The notes: generated from the letters alone by a model not told the origin. Positions 1-9,029 are shown, counted from the first letter of the stretch. The stretch: DNA of 31,037 bases from Spirochaetia bacterium (GCA_025997715.1 BNUY01000014.1:1-31037), one strand, 5' to 3'. Translations and numbers: made by a program.

Positions 1-520
1 GGAAGGCCTTGGCCTCCGCATCAGTCTTCGCCGTGGTGACGATGGCTATGTTCAGTCCCGATACCCGTTCAATTTTATCAAAATCGATCTCCGGAAAAAT
101 AATCTGCTCGGTAATCCCGAGGGAATAATTCCCGTGTCCATCAAAAGCATTCTGATTCACCCCCCGGAAGTCCTTAACCCGTGGAAGCGCCACATTCACC
201 AGCCGGTCCAGGAACTCGTACATCATGGCTCCCCGGAGGGTTACCTTGGCGCCGATTTCCTGGCCTTCCCGGATCTTGAAGTTCGCGATACTCTTCCGGG
301 CCTTGGTCTTCACCGCCTTCTGACCGGTGATGAGGGTAAGGTCATCAATGGCCGCATCCAGGAACTTCTTATTTTGAAGCGCCTCGCCTACCCCCATGCT
401 GACAATGATCTTGTCCAGCTTCGGTGTTTGCATGGGCGACTTATAGCCTAACTCTTTGAACAATTCCGGGGCAATCTGGTCCCGGTAAATCTTCTTAAGC
501 CGCGGTTCGTAGTTCTTCAT
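1..520 (-). CDS. rplE: 50S ribosomal protein L5, C-terminus cut by window edge
   Basis: The reading frame starts with ATG at 518-520 ([10 protein letters not shown]) and stays open to base 1, giving about 173 codons; L5 is usually about 180 residues, so only the last few are missing. Recognisable L5 stretches are 'IVSMGVGEA', 'LITGQKAV' and '[15 protein letters not shown]'. L5 binds 5S rRNA and helps form the central protuberance of the large subunit. Its start overlaps the rplX stop by one base (TAATG), which suggests translational coupling inside the spc part of the operon. Confidence 0.96.
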   Translation of the reverse strand, partial: MKNYEPRLKKIYRDQIAPELFKELGYKSPMQTPKLDKIIVSMGVGEALQNKKFLDAAIDDLTLITGQKAVKTKARKSIANFKIREGQEIGAKVTLRGAMMYEFLDRLVNVALPRVKDFRGVNQNAFDGHGNYSLGITEQIIFPEIDFDKIERVSGLNIAIVTTAKTDAEAKAF

Positions 521-843
521 TATAAGGCCTCTCCGCACTTTCTGCAGACCCGGGTCTTTTTGTCCCCGTCAAGCTTGTACCCTATCCGGGTGGGCCCGCA
601 TTTTTTACAGACGATCTGCACATTACTGCTGTGCAGAGCCGCTTCTACTTCCACAATCCCCCCCCGATCCTGCTGGCTCCGCCGTTTCTGGGCCTTTTTT
701 ACGATATTGGCCCCTTCCACGACCACCCGGTCTTTATCCCGGAGGATCTTGAGGATCTTTCCACGCTTGCCCTTATCTTTACCGGCAATGATCTGGACCG
801 TATCCTCTTTTTTCAGCTTAAACTTATGCGCCGCTTCAGCCAT
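520..843 (-). CDS. rplX: 50S ribosomal protein L24 with a C-terminal Cys4 motif
   Basis: This 107-residue protein has the KOW motif typical of L24 near its N-terminus ('[16 protein letters not shown]'), followed by '[11 protein letters not shown]'. L24 binds early in 50S assembly. Its C-terminal part carries two CxxC pairs (CKKC and CRKC) about 18 residues apart, which look like a zinc ribbon. Many bacterial L24 proteins lack these cysteines, so this is a 'C+' form. It sits between rplN and rplE with tight spacing. Confidence 0.97.
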   Translation of the reverse strand: MAEAAHKFKLKKEDTVQIIAGKDKGKRGKILKILRDKDRVVVEGANIVKKAQKRRSQQDRGGIVEVEAALHSSNVQIVCKKCGPTRIGYKLDGDKKTRVCRKCGEAL

Positions 844-852
844 ACCTAACTC

Positions 853-1221
853 CTAAAGTACCTCGGGAGCGAGGGACACAATTTTCATGTAGTCCTTCTC
901 CCGCAGTTCCCGTGCCACGGGCCCGAAAATACGTTTGCCCTTGGGATTCTGGTTCGCGTCGATAATGACACAGGCATTATCGTCAAACCGGATATAGGTG
1001 CCATCGGGCCGGCGGTATTCTTTGTGCGTCCGCACCACCACCGCCTTTTCGACGGACCCCTTCTTTATGGTTGAGGTCGGGAGGGCATCCTTCACCGCAA
1101 CCACCACAATATCACCGATACTGGCATACTTCCGTTTGGAACCGCCAAGCACCTTAATACACTGCACAACCTTGGCGCCTGAATTGTCGGCAACATTCAG
1201 GTAAGACTCCACCTGGATCAT
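853..1221 (-). CDS. rplN: 50S ribosomal protein L14
   Basis: The 122-residue product has the family length and the classic N-terminus '[17 protein letters not shown]' and C-terminus '[11 protein letters not shown]'. L14 binds 23S rRNA and takes part in an intersubunit bridge with the 30S subunit. It lies nine bases upstream of rplX and thirteen downstream of rpsQ, in the usual order. Confidence 0.98.
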   Translation of the reverse strand: MIQVESYLNVADNSGAKVVQCIKVLGGSKRKYASIGDIVVVAVKDALPTSTIKKGSVEKAVVVRTHKEYRRPDGTYIRFDDNACVIIDANQNPKGKRIFGPVARELREKDYMKIVSLAPEVL

Positions 1222-1234
1222 TTCTCATACTCCC

Positions 1235-1510
1235 TTAGCGCGCCCGTTCCAGAACCGCCGCAAGTTTCCAGCATTTTTCCTTGCTGATAGGACGGCATTC
1301 CACAACCCGCACCCGGTCCCCGATTTTGGCGTCATTTGCCTCATCGTGGGCCTTAACCTTCTTCGTCTGAGTAATATACTTCTTATACAGCGGATGCAGG
1401 GTCTTGGTTACCACCGCCACAACAATGGTCTTATCCATCTTGTCGCTCTTCACGACACCCACAAACTCTTTCTTTCCGCTCGCAGCTTTCGCCGCCGCCT
1501 GATCTGACAT
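1235..1510 (-). CDS. rpsQ: 30S ribosomal protein S17
   Basis: S17 binds 16S rRNA early in small-subunit assembly. The core '[16 protein letters not shown]', 'HPLYKKYI' and '[18 protein letters not shown]' is diagnostic. Two ATG codons lie in tandem (1513 and 1510). I chose the second (MSDQ) because its distance of six bases from the GGAG ribosome binding site is better than three. The N-terminus has a short Ala-rich extension before the conserved core. Confidence 0.96.
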   Translation of the reverse strand: MSDQAAAKAASGKKEFVGVVKSDKMDKTIVVAVVTKTLHPLYKKYITQTKKVKAHDEANDAKIGDRVRVVECRPISKEKCWKLAAVLERAR

Positions 1511-1520
1511 CATCTACTCC

Positions 1521-1748
1521 TTAGGCCTTAGCCGCCAGCTCTTTCAACTGAGCCTTTGCCTGGGCAATCTCCTGCCCACGAACCAAAGTATTGAGCCGGG
1601 CGATCTGCCGACGCATAATGCGCTTCTCCAGCGGATTTTCCACATGGCCGATAACCATCTTGAACCGGAGTTCCATATACTTTCTATTCAGCTCATCCCG
1701 CTTAACCTTCAGCTCGGCGAAACTTAAATTCTTAAAAGAATTCTTCAT
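1521..1748 (-). CDS. rpmC: 50S ribosomal protein L29
   Basis: The 75-residue protein has the L29 pattern of two helices: '[20 protein letters not shown]' and '[14 protein letters not shown]'. L29 sits at the peptide exit tunnel near L23. Its position between rplP and rpsQ is canonical, with short intergenic gaps on both sides. Confidence 0.96.
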   Translation of the reverse strand: MKNSFKNLSFAELKVKRDELNRKYMELRFKMVIGHVENPLEKRIMRRQIARLNTLVRGQEIAQAKAQLKELAAKA

Positions 1749-1763
1749 ACCCTTTCCTCTATC

Positions 1764-2189
1764 CTACGCGCCAAGCTCAAGATCCGAGCGAGCCACAAAC
1801 TTGGTCTTAATCGGAAGCTTAGCCCCCGCCAGGATCATAGCTTCTTCCGCCAGGCTCCGGTCGATACCGCCAAGCTCAAACATAACCGTCCCGGGTTTTA
1901 CCACCGCGACCCAATATTCGGGGGCGCCCTTCCCTTTCCCCATGCGGGTTTCCGCCGGTTTCTTGGAATAGGGCTTATCCGGAAAAATCCGTATCCACAG
2001 CTTGCCCCCCCGCTTTACGTGCCGGTTCATGGCGATACGGGCGGCCTCGATCTGCCGGTTGGTGATCCACATACGATCCATAGCAACCAGGGCAAATTCC
2101 CCAAAGGCCACGGTGTTTCCCCGGGTGGCGTTCCCCGGCATAGTGCCTCTTTGCACCTTCCGGTGCCTGACACGTTTCGGACTTAACAT
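1764..2189 (-). CDS. rplP: 50S ribosomal protein L16
   Basis: The product is 141 residues, typical of L16, beginning '[15 protein letters not shown]' and containing '[12 protein letters not shown]', '[24 protein letters not shown]' in two adjoining conserved blocks, and 'VMFELGG'. L16 contacts tRNA near the A site. It begins three bases after rpsC ends, and the binding site AGGAG lies inside the rpsC 3' end, so the two are probably coupled. Confidence 0.98.
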   Translation of the reverse strand: MLSPKRVRHRKVQRGTMPGNATRGNTVAFGEFALVAMDRMWITNRQIEAARIAMNRHVKRGGKLWIRIFPDKPYSKKPAETRMGKGKGAPEYWVAVVKPGTVMFELGGIDRSLAEEAMILAGAKLPIKTKFVARSDLELGA

Positions 2190-2191
2190 AC

Positions 2192-2899
2192 CTAACTCCT
2201 CGCAGGGGCGCGGTCACGCCGCTTCCGGACAAGGGCACCAGCATCTTCCTTCTGTTCCTTGCCGTATTTCATACCATTATATACCCAAACCTTGACCCCG
2301 ATGGAGCCGAAAGTGGTGTGGGCTTCCGCAAAACCATAGTCGATATCCGCCCGCAGGGTGTGCAGGGGGATACGCCCTTCCTTGGCTTCCTCGGTGCGGG
2401 ACATTTCCGCGCCGCCGAGACGACCGGAGAGCCTGACCTTCACGCCCTGGGCATTGCCCTTCTTAATGGCGTTGGAAATAGCCTGTTTCATGGTCCGCCG
2501 GAAGCTGCCCCGTGCCAAAAGCTGACGGGCAATATTCTGGGCCACGATCTGGGCATTGTTATCCGCGTTCCGGACTTCCTTGATCTTTATCTGAATCTTC
2601 TTATTCTTAACATGCTTCTGCAGCTCGGTGCCGATCTTCTCGATATTCGCGCCCTTGACGCCGATGATAACCCCCGGCCGGGCGGTGTGTATCACAATGG
2701 TGATCCGTTGGGGATGCCGGATGATTTCCAGTTCCGCAATATCCGCCCCCTTGGTTTCGTTCATATTGACGATAAACTTCCGGAGCCGCAGATCCTCATG
2801 CAGGGTGTCGGCGTATTCCTTGGGGTCCACATACCACCGGGAAGACCACGTTCTGTTGATGCCAACCCGCAATCCGATAGGATTTACTTTTTGTCCCAT
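2192..2899 (-). CDS. rpsC: 30S ribosomal protein S3
   Basis: The 235-residue protein starts '[18 protein letters not shown]'. It carries the KH RNA-binding segment with '[15 protein letters not shown]' and the C-terminal S3 domain ('[17 protein letters not shown]', 'GVKVWVYNG'). S3 forms part of the mRNA entry channel. It begins directly after the rplV stop codon with no gap. The C-terminal tail is basic and short. Confidence 0.98.
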   Translation of the reverse strand: MGQKVNPIGLRVGINRTWSSRWYVDPKEYADTLHEDLRLRKFIVNMNETKGADIAELEIIRHPQRITIVIHTARPGVIIGVKGANIEKIGTELQKHVKNKKIQIKIKEVRNADNNAQIVAQNIARQLLARGSFRRTMKQAISNAIKKGNAQGVKVRLSGRLGGAEMSRTEEAKEGRIPLHTLRADIDYGFAEAHTTFGSIGVKVWVYNGMKYGKEQKEDAGALVRKRRDRAPARS

Positions 2900-3271
2900 T
2901 TATTTCCCCGCCTTTACGGTTTCATCAATTACCACGGTTATGTGGCACATTCGTTTCAATAACATATCCGCCCGGCCCCGCGCCCGGAACCAAACCCGCT
3001 TCATCCGGGGGCCCTCGTTAACCAGCACTTCCCTCACGTAGAGCATATCTTCATCAAGCTGCTTGTTGGCGCTCAGCGCATTGGATGCCGCAGACTTTAC
3101 GGTCTTACGGAGCAACCGTGCGCCCTTGTGGGGGATATTTTCCAGGACCGACATAGCATCGGGATAGGTCTTGCGGCGAATCAGATCCGCCACAGGCCGC
3201 ACCTTGAAGGGCGAGGCGAGAAGGAACGTTGATATGGCCAGGTAACCGGACTTTACTTGCTTTTCTGCCAT
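2900..3271 (-). CDS. rplV: 50S ribosomal protein L22
   Basis: This 123-residue protein has L22 features: 'SPFKVRPVADLIRRK', 'LRKTVKSAASNA' and the C-terminal beta-hairpin region 'RMKRVWFRARGRAD'. The hairpin lines the exit tunnel near the macrolide site. The gene abuts rpsC directly and lies nine bases after rpsS. Confidence 0.97.
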   Translation of the reverse strand: MAEKQVKSGYLAISTFLLASPFKVRPVADLIRRKTYPDAMSVLENIPHKGARLLRKTVKSAASNALSANKQLDEDMLYVREVLVNEGPRMKRVWFRARGRADMLLKRMCHITVVIDETVKAGK

Positions 3272-3280
3272 AATAACATC

Positions 3281-3562
3281 CTACCCCTTGGAGGCTTTCT
3301 TATCCGAACCCGCATGGCCCCGGAAAATCCGGGTGGGGGAAAATTCGCCCAACTTATGACCCACCAGGTTTTCCGTGATATACACGGGAACCCAGTTCTT
3401 ACCGTTATACACCGAGATGGTTCCCCCGACCATTTCAGGGATGATGGTAGAACAGCGGGAATAGGTTTTAATCATCTTCCGGTCCCCGGCCTTGCTCATT
3501 TCCAACACTTTCTTATAAAGGCTCTTCTCAATAAAGGGCCCTTTCTTAATGGATCTTGACAC
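3281..3562 (-). CDS. rpsS: 30S ribosomal protein S19
   Basis: The 93-residue product begins '[15 protein letters not shown]' and contains '[14 protein letters not shown]', '[20 protein letters not shown]' and 'FRGH', all S19 signatures. S19 sits in the head of the small subunit and contacts S13 and the A-site tRNA. Order and spacing (rplB upstream, rplV downstream) are canonical. Confidence 0.98.
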   Translation of the reverse strand: MSRSIKKGPFIEKSLYKKVLEMSKAGDRKMIKTYSRCSTIIPEMVGGTISVYNGKNWVPVYITENLVGHKLGEFSPTRIFRGHAGSDKKASKG

Positions 3563-3573
3563 CCGTCTTTCTC

Positions 3574-4404
3574 CTATTTCTTCTTGCCGCGGCTTACGAT
3601 AAACCGTGACGAAGGCTTATGCTTACTCCGGGTCTTGTATCCCTTGGTGGGCTGCCCCCAGGGACTGACCGGATGGATACCCTTGCTTTTTCCTTCACCG
3701 CCGCCATGGGGGTGATCAACCGGGTTCATGACCATACCGCGAACCGTGGGGCGCACACCCATCCAGCGCTTGCGGCCCGCCTTACCAAGCTGCACGTTCA
3801 TGTGATCTTCGTTACCAACCGTACCGATGGTAGCGTAGCACTTCTTAAAGACCATACGCATTTCCCCGGAGGGCAGCTTAAGGGTAACGTAATCCCCTTC
3901 TTTAGCCGCGAGCAAGGCGCTTGAACCGGCGGAACGGGCCATCTGCCCGCCCTTACCCAGGGTAAGTTCAATGTTGTGAACCGTAAAGCCCAGGGGAATA
4001 TTCTCCAGGGGCAGGGCGTTGCCTGCTTCGATGGGCGCCGCCGGGCCGCTCACAATCGTTGAGCCAATCACCAAGCCTTTGGGGGCGATAATGTAGCGCT
4101 TTTCTCCGTCAACATAGTTGATCAGAGCGATATTGGCGCTCCGGTTGGGATCATATTCCAGGGTGGCAACCTTTCCGGGTATGCCGATCTTGTCCCGCTT
4201 AAAGTCGATGGTCCGGTAGAGCCGCTTATGGCCGCCGCCCTTGTGCCAGACGCTGATCCGCCCATGCGAATCGTGGCCCGCCTTTTCCGGACGGCCCGTG
4301 GTGAGGGATTTTTCCGGCGCGGTGTGTTTGGTAAGCTCCGAATAGTCCAGGCTCTGCCACATGCGCATCCCCGATGTATACGGCCTATACGTTTTAATTC
4401 CCAT
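3574..4404 (-). CDS. rplB: 50S ribosomal protein L2
   Basis: The product is 276 residues, the normal L2 size. It has 'RPYTSGMR' at the start, '[17 protein letters not shown]', and the C-terminal block '[17 protein letters not shown]' containing the conserved His implicated in peptidyl transferase centre function. L2 is needed for subunit association. It lies between rplW and rpsS. Confidence 0.98.
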   Translation of the reverse strand: MGIKTYRPYTSGMRMWQSLDYSELTKHTAPEKSLTTGRPEKAGHDSHGRISVWHKGGGHKRLYRTIDFKRDKIGIPGKVATLEYDPNRSANIALINYVDGEKRYIIAPKGLVIGSTIVSGPAAPIEAGNALPLENIPLGFTVHNIELTLGKGGQMARSAGSSALLAAKEGDYVTLKLPSGEMRMVFKKCYATIGTVGNEDHMNVQLGKAGRKRWMGVRPTVRGMVMNPVDHPHGGGEGKSKGIHPVSPWGQPTKGYKTRSKHKPSSRFIVSRGKKK

Positions 4405-4430
4405 ATATTTCCCCTACGTCCTTATCTAAC

Positions 4431-4718
4431 CTATACGCCCTCAAAGAGGCTGATCTTCTCGTCCTTGGGAAGACGGACAATCGCCTTCTTCCAGGTCGAG
4501 GTATAACCGGAACGGTTCCGCAGCCGTTTGGGCTTACCGCCAACCACCATGACCGTACAGGAAATAGGGTGGACGTTGAAAAGTTTGCGAACCGCTTCTT
4601 TTATCTGAATCTTTGTGGCCGACGGATCGACCTTGAACACATATTTACCCTCTTCCCGAAGGCCGTTGGCCTTTTCGGAAAGCACCGGCTCGATAAGCAC
4701 TTTTTCGTAGATGATCAT
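4431..4718 (-). CDS. rplW: 50S ribosomal protein L23
   Basis: The 95-residue protein has the L23 core 'VLSEKANGLREEGKYVFKV', 'IKEAVRKLFNVHPISCTVM' and 'GKPKRLRNR'. L23 is the docking site for trigger factor and SRP at the tunnel exit. Its ATG overlaps the rplD stop codon by four bases (ATGA), so the two are probably translationally coupled. Confidence 0.97.
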   Translation of the reverse strand: MIIYEKVLIEPVLSEKANGLREEGKYVFKVDPSATKIQIKEAVRKLFNVHPISCTVMVVGGKPKRLRNRSGYTSTWKKAIVRLPKDEKISLFEGV

Positions 4719-5353
4719 TCGGCGGCCTCCTCAACGCGGTAAAAGTCACCGAGGTTTTTGGCGGCGGTTTCCAAAATGATAACCCGGCGGCCGTAGAAAA
4801 TATCGTGGGCACGCAGGCGGTTATAGGAAAGGAAACTGAGCCAGGGGATGTTAGCCCCAGCCTGCCGGATCTTGGCGTCATCATCCTTGAGGATAACCAC
4901 GGTCCGTTCATTTTCGCCGAAGTTCTTCAATAAACTCGCCAGTTCCTTCGTCTTTCCCGATTCAATGGAGAAATCCTCCACCACCTTGAGGGTATCGCTC
5001 TGGGCTTTCAAGCTCAGAATAGTCTTTAAGGCAAGGCGCTTGGCCTTTTTCGGAATGGTATAGGAAAAATCCCGGGGGCGGGGGCCGAATATGACACCGC
5101 CGCCTACCATGATGGGGGACTTTTTATCACCCCGGCGGGCACGGCCGGTACCCTTCTGTTTGAAGGGCTTAGCATTAGAGCCGTGGACTTCACTGCGGTC
5201 CTTGGTACTGGCGGTACCCAGCCGTTTATTGGCAAGCTCATTATTGATGGCATACCAGATAAGGTCTTCGTTCACCGGAAGGCCGAACACGGCGTCATCC
5301 AGGTCTATACTGCGAAGTTCCTTGCCATCCTTGGAATACACTGTCCGATTCAT
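4715..5353 (-). CDS. rplD: 50S ribosomal protein L4
   Basis: The 212-residue product has the L4 loop motif 'KPFKQKGTGRARRGDKKSP', which lines the exit tunnel, followed by 'GGGVIFGPRPRDFSYTIPKK' and a C-terminal 'ETAAKNLGDFYRVEEAAE'. In enterobacteria L4 also represses its own operon; the sequence does not show whether that holds here. It overlaps rplW by four bases. Confidence 0.97.
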   Translation of the reverse strand: MNRTVYSKDGKELRSIDLDDAVFGLPVNEDLIWYAINNELANKRLGTASTKDRSEVHGSNAKPFKQKGTGRARRGDKKSPIMVGGGVIFGPRPRDFSYTIPKKAKRLALKTILSLKAQSDTLKVVEDFSIESGKTKELASLLKNFGENERTVVILKDDDAKIRQAGANIPWLSFLSYNRLRAHDIFYGRRVIILETAAKNLGDFYRVEEAAE

Positions 5354-5365
5354 TGTTTTCCCCGC

Positions 5366-5986
5366 CTACTTCTTCACCGCGGCCCTGACAACCACGATTC
5401 CCTTGTTAATGCCGGGAACCGCGCCGCGAACCATGATTAGTTTATTCTCCGTGTCAACCTTCACCAACTTCAGGCTAAGGGTGGTAACCTGCTCACGGCC
5501 CATGCGGCCCGGCAGCTTCATGTTCTTAAAGGTACGACCGGGATAGGTTGACTGCCCGGTGCCGCCGGGTTCCCGGTGGAACTTGGAGCCGTGGGAGGCA
5601 CGGCCTCCGCTGAAACCCCAGCGCTTGATAACACCCTGCATACCCTTACCCTTACTCACTCCGGTGACATCCACGTACCGGACCCCTTCAAACACTTCTA
5701 TGCCAAGCTCATCACCATCGGCAACTTCCTTTTCAAAGTCCCGAAATTCCCTGATGCGCTTCTTCGGCGTAATGCTCTCCGAAAACTGCCCGGCATAGGG
5801 CTTGCTCACCCTGCTCTGTTTCATGTCATCAATGCCGAGAAGCACGGCGGCATAGCCGTCCTTATCCTCGGTTTTCCGGGCAACAACGGTATTCGGGTCA
5901 ATCCTCAGCACCGTTACCGGCACCAGATTGCCATCGTCGTCAAAAATCTGCGTCATGCCCACTTTCTTGGCCATTAGCCCCAACAT
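5366..5986 (-). CDS. rplC: 50S ribosomal protein L3
   Basis: The protein starts 'MLGLMAKKVGMTQIFDDDG' and contains 'GVSKGKGMQGVIKRWGFSGG' and 'FKNMKLPGRMG', both L3 signatures. L3 nucleates 50S assembly and reaches the peptidyl transferase centre. I chose the ATG at 5984-5986 because a GGAG lies six bases upstream; a TTG twelve bases further up is in frame but has no better signal. Length is then 206 residues, which is normal. Confidence 0.97.
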   Translation of the reverse strand: MLGLMAKKVGMTQIFDDDGNLVPVTVLRIDPNTVVARKTEDKDGYAAVLLGIDDMKQSRVSKPYAGQFSESITPKKRIREFRDFEKEVADGDELGIEVFEGVRYVDVTGVSKGKGMQGVIKRWGFSGGRASHGSKFHREPGGTGQSTYPGRTFKNMKLPGRMGREQVTTLSLKLVKVDTENKLIMVRGAVPGINKGIVVVRAAVKK

Positions 5987-6017
5987 AGTAAACTCCAAAG
6001 CGGTAATTTACCGCACC

Positions 6018-6326
6018 TTACTGCTTTATCTCAACATCCACACCCGCAGGCAGTTCCAACTTCATCAAGGAATCCATTACCTCCGCAGAGGGGTTTATAA
6101 TATCAATCAAGCGCTTATGGGTCCGCATTTCAAACTGCTCCCGGGCTTTTTTATTCACATGGGGAGAACGAAGCACCGTTACCTTGTTTATCCGGGTAGG
6201 AAGGGGGATGGGTCCTGTAACCTTGGCTCCCGCCTTCTGTACCGTCTGAACGATGGATTTCGCGCTCTGATCGATCAATTCCACATCGAAACCGCGTAAC
6301 CGAACGCGAATTCGTTCCTTAGCCAT
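6018..6326 (-). CDS. rpsJ: 30S ribosomal protein S10
   Basis: The 102-residue S10 starts '[19 protein letters not shown]' and contains '[31 protein letters not shown]' in adjoining conserved blocks. The ATG at 6324-6326 is preceded by a strong GGAGG at five bases. The frame is open further upstream (to 6389), but that stretch contains a hairpin and is not S10-like. S10 (NusE) also works in transcription antitermination. It is the first ribosomal protein gene after tuf. Confidence 0.98.
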   Translation of the reverse strand: MAKERIRVRLRGFDVELIDQSAKSIVQTVQKAGAKVTGPIPLPTRINKVTVLRSPHVNKKAREQFEMRTHKRLIDIINPSAEVMDSLMKLELPAGVDVEIKQ

Positions 6327-6349
6327 TATTCCTCCGATGACGGAGAGTC

Positions 6350-6375
6350 TAATTTTTCGGCGAGCCGAAAAATTA
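6350..6375 (-). promoter_or_regulatory. Perfect hairpin in the tuf-rpsJ spacer
   Basis: A 12-bp perfect inverted repeat with a two-base loop, with arms TAATTTTTCGGC and GCCGAAAAATTA. It fills the gap between the tuf stop and the rpsJ ribosome binding site. It has no U-run after the 3' arm on either strand, so it is not a classic terminator. It could be an attenuator, a processing site or a stabilising element that sets the ratio of tuf to ribosomal protein mRNA. Its role is inference. Confidence 0.6.
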
Positions 6376-6404
6376 AACTCCCTTATCAATCATTTCAATC
6401 GGTG

Positions 6405-7595
6405 TTACTCGATGATATCCGTAACCTGCCCGGATGCGACGGTTTTACCGCCCTCACGGATAGCGAAACGCAGCCCCTTCTCCATGGCGATGGGGTGGAT
6501 CAGTTCACCGATAATCTCGGCATTATCCCCGGGCATTACCATTTCCTTCCCCTCGGGGAGTTTGACCGTACCGGTAATGTCGGTGGTCCGGAAATAGAAC
6601 TGGGGCCGATATCCGGTAAGGAAGGGCCGATGCCGCCCGCCTTCTTCCTTCGAGAGGCAGTAGATCTGCCCCTTGAACTGGTTATGGGGGGTGATGGATT
6701 TGGGCTTGGCCAGAACCTGTCCACGCTCCACTTCCTTCTTCTCAATACCCCGGAGCAGGGTACCGACGTTATCGCCGGCCTGGGCACTATCCAGGAGCTT
6801 ATTGAACATTTCAATGCCCGTAACCACGGTGTCCTTGGTGGGCCGGATACCGACAATTTCAATAGCTTCGTTCAGTTTAAGGATACCCCGTTCAACCTTG
6901 CCGGTGACCACGGTACCGCGGCCGGGAATGGTGAATACGTCTTCGATGGGCATCAGGAAGGGCTTGGCTTCGTCCCGGATCGGATCGGGGAAGTAGCTGT
7001 CCATGGCTTCCAGGAGTTCATCGACACACTTGGTGGATTCGGGGTTATCCGGCTCGGTCATGGCCTTGAAGGCGGAACCTTTGATGATGGGAATCTTGTC
7101 GCCGGGGAACCCGTTGGCGGTCAGGACTTCCTTGACCTCTTCTTCGACCAGTTCGATCAGTTCGGGGTCATCCACGAGGTCTACCTTGTTAAGGAAGACG
7201 ATCATGTTGGGGACGCCGACCTGGCGGGCCAGGATGATGTGTTCACGGGTCTGGGGCATGACCGAATCCGGGGCGGATACCACCAGGACGGCTCCGTCCA
7301 TCTGGGCGGCGCCGGTGATCATGTTTTTGATATAGTCGGCGTGTCCGGGACAGTCGATGTGGGCATAATGCCGCTTTTCGGACTGGTACTCCAGGTGCCG
7401 GGTGTTGATGGTAATACCACGGGCTTTTTCTTCCGGGGCATTGTCGATTTCGTCGTACTTCATGACCTTATCGCCGTATTTCTTACCACAGTGCATGGTA
7501 ATTGCGGCGGAAAGGGTGGTTTTGCCATGGTCAACGTGACCAATGGTCCCGACATTCATGTGAATCTTTGTTCTATTGAACTTATCTTTCGCCAT
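6405..7595 (-). CDS. tuf: Translation elongation factor EF-Tu
   Basis: The 396-residue GTPase delivers aminoacyl-tRNA to the ribosome. The P-loop GHVDHGKT is at residues 19-26, switch I 'RGITI' at about 59-63, DCPGH at 81-85 and NKVD at 136-139. Domains 2 and 3 follow, with '[13 protein letters not shown]' and '[14 protein letters not shown]'. The text resembles treponemal EF-Tu ('TRHLEYQS', '[15 protein letters not shown]'). An AAGGAGG lies upstream of the ATG. It has its own strong promoter at 7663-7691 and probably reads into the S10 operon. Unlike the enterobacterial str operon, no fusA lies between rpsG and tuf. Confidence 0.98.
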   Translation of the reverse strand: MAKDKFNRTKIHMNVGTIGHVDHGKTTLSAAITMHCGKKYGDKVMKYDEIDNAPEEKARGITINTRHLEYQSEKRHYAHIDCPGHADYIKNMITGAAQMDGAVLVVSAPDSVMPQTREHIILARQVGVPNMIVFLNKVDLVDDPELIELVEEEVKEVLTANGFPGDKIPIIKGSAFKAMTEPDNPESTKCVDELLEAMDSYFPDPIRDEAKPFLMPIEDVFTIPGRGTVVTGKVERGILKLNEAIEIVGIRPTKDTVVTGIEMFNKLLDSAQAGDNVGTLLRGIEKKEVERGQVLAKPKSITPHNQFKGQIYCLSKEEGGRHRPFLTGYRPQFYFRTTDITGTVKLPEGKEMVMPGDNAEIIGELIHPIAMEKGLRFAIREGGKTVASGQVTDIIE

Positions 7596-7662
7596 AACGT
7601 GTCCTCCTTACGCTTTTGGGCACATACATTCATTCTTCACTATCCCCATAAGGGGGTTAGAT

Positions 7663-7691
7663 AGTATAGCCGGCCACTCAAAAGAGTGCAA
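7663..7691 (-). promoter_or_regulatory. Sigma70-type promoter of tuf and the S10 operon
   Basis: On the minus strand TTGCAC (7686-7691) and TATACT (7663-7668) are separated by 17 bases. Transcription should begin near 7656. A CCCC-UUAU-GGGG hairpin (7644-7655) lies almost at the predicted 5' end of the mRNA, where it could protect the transcript. Confidence 0.75.
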
Positions 7692-8096
7692 GCCCTACTG
7701 ATGAAAAAGTAAACATTTGAGCTATTTAAAGAAAGAAAAGCATGAAAAGGACAACAACGACTACACCACAAAAGAGCAATCTTTGCCATACCTCGAACCA
7801 AAGGTTCGCATCCACCTTTCTCATCTATAACCCTATCCATCGAAACCCTGAAAAACATGCCGTCCTTCATGGTCCCGCCAAGATGATCGGTTTGGAATCT
7901 GGAGATTCCCGCGCCGTTTCACCAAACCATTTGCCGCCGAGGGGCTCAAGACCTTTTATATCACAAAACTCCTGCCGCCTCCCCGATAGCCGCTCAACGC
8001 GGGAATCATAGTCCGGCACTAAACACCGGACCTGTATTTCAAATAACCATTCCGGGGCGAACCCCGAATCTTATCAAGTCTCTACTATATAATACT
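7692..8096. other. Unexplained interval between rpsG and the tuf promoter
   Basis: No gene is recognised here. On the minus strand a frame with coding-like composition runs from about 8066 to a TGA near 7879 ('WLFEIQVRCLVPDYDSRVE', 'GGKWFGETARESP') but has no convincing start codon. A second frame (MKDGMFFRVSMDRVIDEKG) overlaps its stop as ATGA. Several small hairpins occur, for example CGGGG-TTCG-CCCCG near 8055 and GTCCGG/CCGGAC at 8012-8032. It may be a gene remnant, a dispersed repeat or the untranslated 3' end of the rpsL-rpsG transcript. Confidence 0.4.
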
Positions 8097-8567
8097 CTAC
8101 CAACGATAGTGGGCAAATGCCTTATTCGCCTCGGCCATCTTGTGGGTATCTTCCTTCTTCTTGAAAGCAGTACCGGTATTATTATACGCATCCATCAGTT
8201 CTGCCGCAAGCCGTTCATCCATGCCGTGGCCGGAACGAGCCCGTGCGGCGTTAATGAGCCAGCGCATACCCAAGGCTTCCCGCCGGGATTCCCGGATTTC
8301 CACCGGAACCTGGTACGTTGCGCCGCCGACCCGCCGGGATTTAACCTCGACATTGGGCTTGACGTTCTCAATGGCCTTGAGAAAAACCTCCAAGGGCTCC
8401 TTGTCGGCCTTGGCTTGCAGGGTCCCTAAGGCGCCGTGAACTATCCTGAGGGCAACGGAACGCTTCCCCTGCCACATCATGCGGTTCACGAACTTGGAAA
8501 CCACCACGCTATTGTACTTAGGATCCGGGAGAATACCCCGGTCCACGGTCTTCTTTTTACGTCCCAC
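8097..8567 (-). CDS. rpsG: 30S ribosomal protein S7
   Basis: The 156-residue S7 starts at a GTG (8565-8567) preceded by AAGGAG six bases upstream, reading '(M)[17 protein letters not shown]'. Conserved parts are '[17 protein letters not shown]', '[11 protein letters not shown]' and '[13 protein letters not shown]'. S7 organises the head of the 30S subunit. The frame is open further upstream within rpsL, but that is not S7. It follows rpsL by ten bases and is cotranscribed with it. Confidence 0.97.
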   Translation of the reverse strand: MGRKKKTVDRGILPDPKYNSVVVSKFVNRMMWQGKRSVALRIVHGALGTLQAKADKEPLEVFLKAIENVKPNVEVKSRRVGGATYQVPVEIRESRREALGMRWLINAARARSGHGMDERLAAELMDAYNNTGTAFKKKEDTHKMAEANKAFAHYRW

Positions 8568-8577
8568 CTTACGCTCC

Positions 8578-8952
8578 TTACGCCTTAGGCCGCTTGGCGC
8601 CGTATTTTGAACGGCTGCGCTTGCGGTCTTCCACGCCGAGGGTATCCTTGGCGCCCCGGATGATATGGTAACGGACACCGGGGAGGTCCTTAACCCGGCC
8701 GCCGCGGACCAGGACCACCGAGTGTTCCTGGAGATTATGGCCAATGCCGGGAATATAGGCGGTTACTTCCGTACCATGGGAAAGGCGCACACGGGCAACC
8801 TTCCGCAGGGCGGAATTCGGCTTTTTCGGGGTAACCGTCATAACACGGGTACAAACCCCGCGCTTCTGGGGACAGGAATGCAACGCCGGTGATTTCGTCT
8901 TGGAAGTGACTTGCTGCCGGCCAAAACGAACCAACTGATTTATTGTAGGCAT
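8578..8952 (-). CDS. rpsL: 30S ribosomal protein S12
   Basis: The 124-residue S12 starts '[13 protein letters not shown]' and carries '[18 protein letters not shown]' and '[13 protein letters not shown]'. The two lysines at the positions linked to streptomycin resistance (in TPKKPNS and RVKDLPG) are the wild-type residues, so a streptomycin-sensitive ribosome is expected. S12 monitors decoding. It is the first gene of a two-gene transcript with rpsG and has two upstream promoters. Confidence 0.98.
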   Translation of the reverse strand: MPTINQLVRFGRQQVTSKTKSPALHSCPQKRGVCTRVMTVTPKKPNSALRKVARVRLSHGTEVTAYIPGIGHNLQEHSVVLVRGGRVKDLPGVRYHIIRGAKDTLGVEDRKRSRSKYGAKRPKA

Positions 8953-9000
8953 CTACTAAAAACTCCCTTCTATAATAAAACGGCCTTCAACTAAAGGCTC

Positions 9001-9029
9001 AATCTAGCAAAAACAAAAAAAAAAGTCAA
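9001..9029 (-). promoter_or_regulatory. Proximal promoter of rpsL-rpsG
   Basis: TTGACT (9024-9029) and TAGATT (9001-9006) are separated by exactly 17 bases on the minus strand. The spacer is nearly all T on the minus strand, including a run of ten that runs into the -35 box. Transcription should start near 8994, about 40 bases upstream of the rpsL ATG. Confidence 0.7.

Noticed and set aside
4645..4911. Minus-strand ORF overlapping the rplD-rplW junction
   Set aside because: Out-of-frame shadow of two ribosomal protein genes.
6327..6389. Upstream extension of the rpsJ frame
   Set aside because: It crosses the 6350-6375 hairpin and has no S10 similarity; GGAGG marks the ATG at 6326.
6402..7664. 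A 420-codon plus-strand open frame antisense to tuf
   Set aside because: It is the reverse-strand shadow of a highly conserved GC-rich gene. The minus strand encodes EF-Tu with all motifs, and the plus frame has no ribosome binding site or family features.
7640..7870. Minus-strand ORF of 76 codons
   Set aside because: It runs through the tuf promoter and its product shows no coding character in the second half; kept only as part of the unexplained interval.
8040..8066. GGGGTTCG-type stem resembling a tRNA T-arm
   Set aside because: No acceptor stem, anticodon arm or CCA-side pairing can be drawn around it.
8568..8744. Upstream extension of the rpsG frame
   Set aside because: It lies inside rpsL and is not S7-like; the GTG at 8565-8567 with AAGGAG is the proper start.
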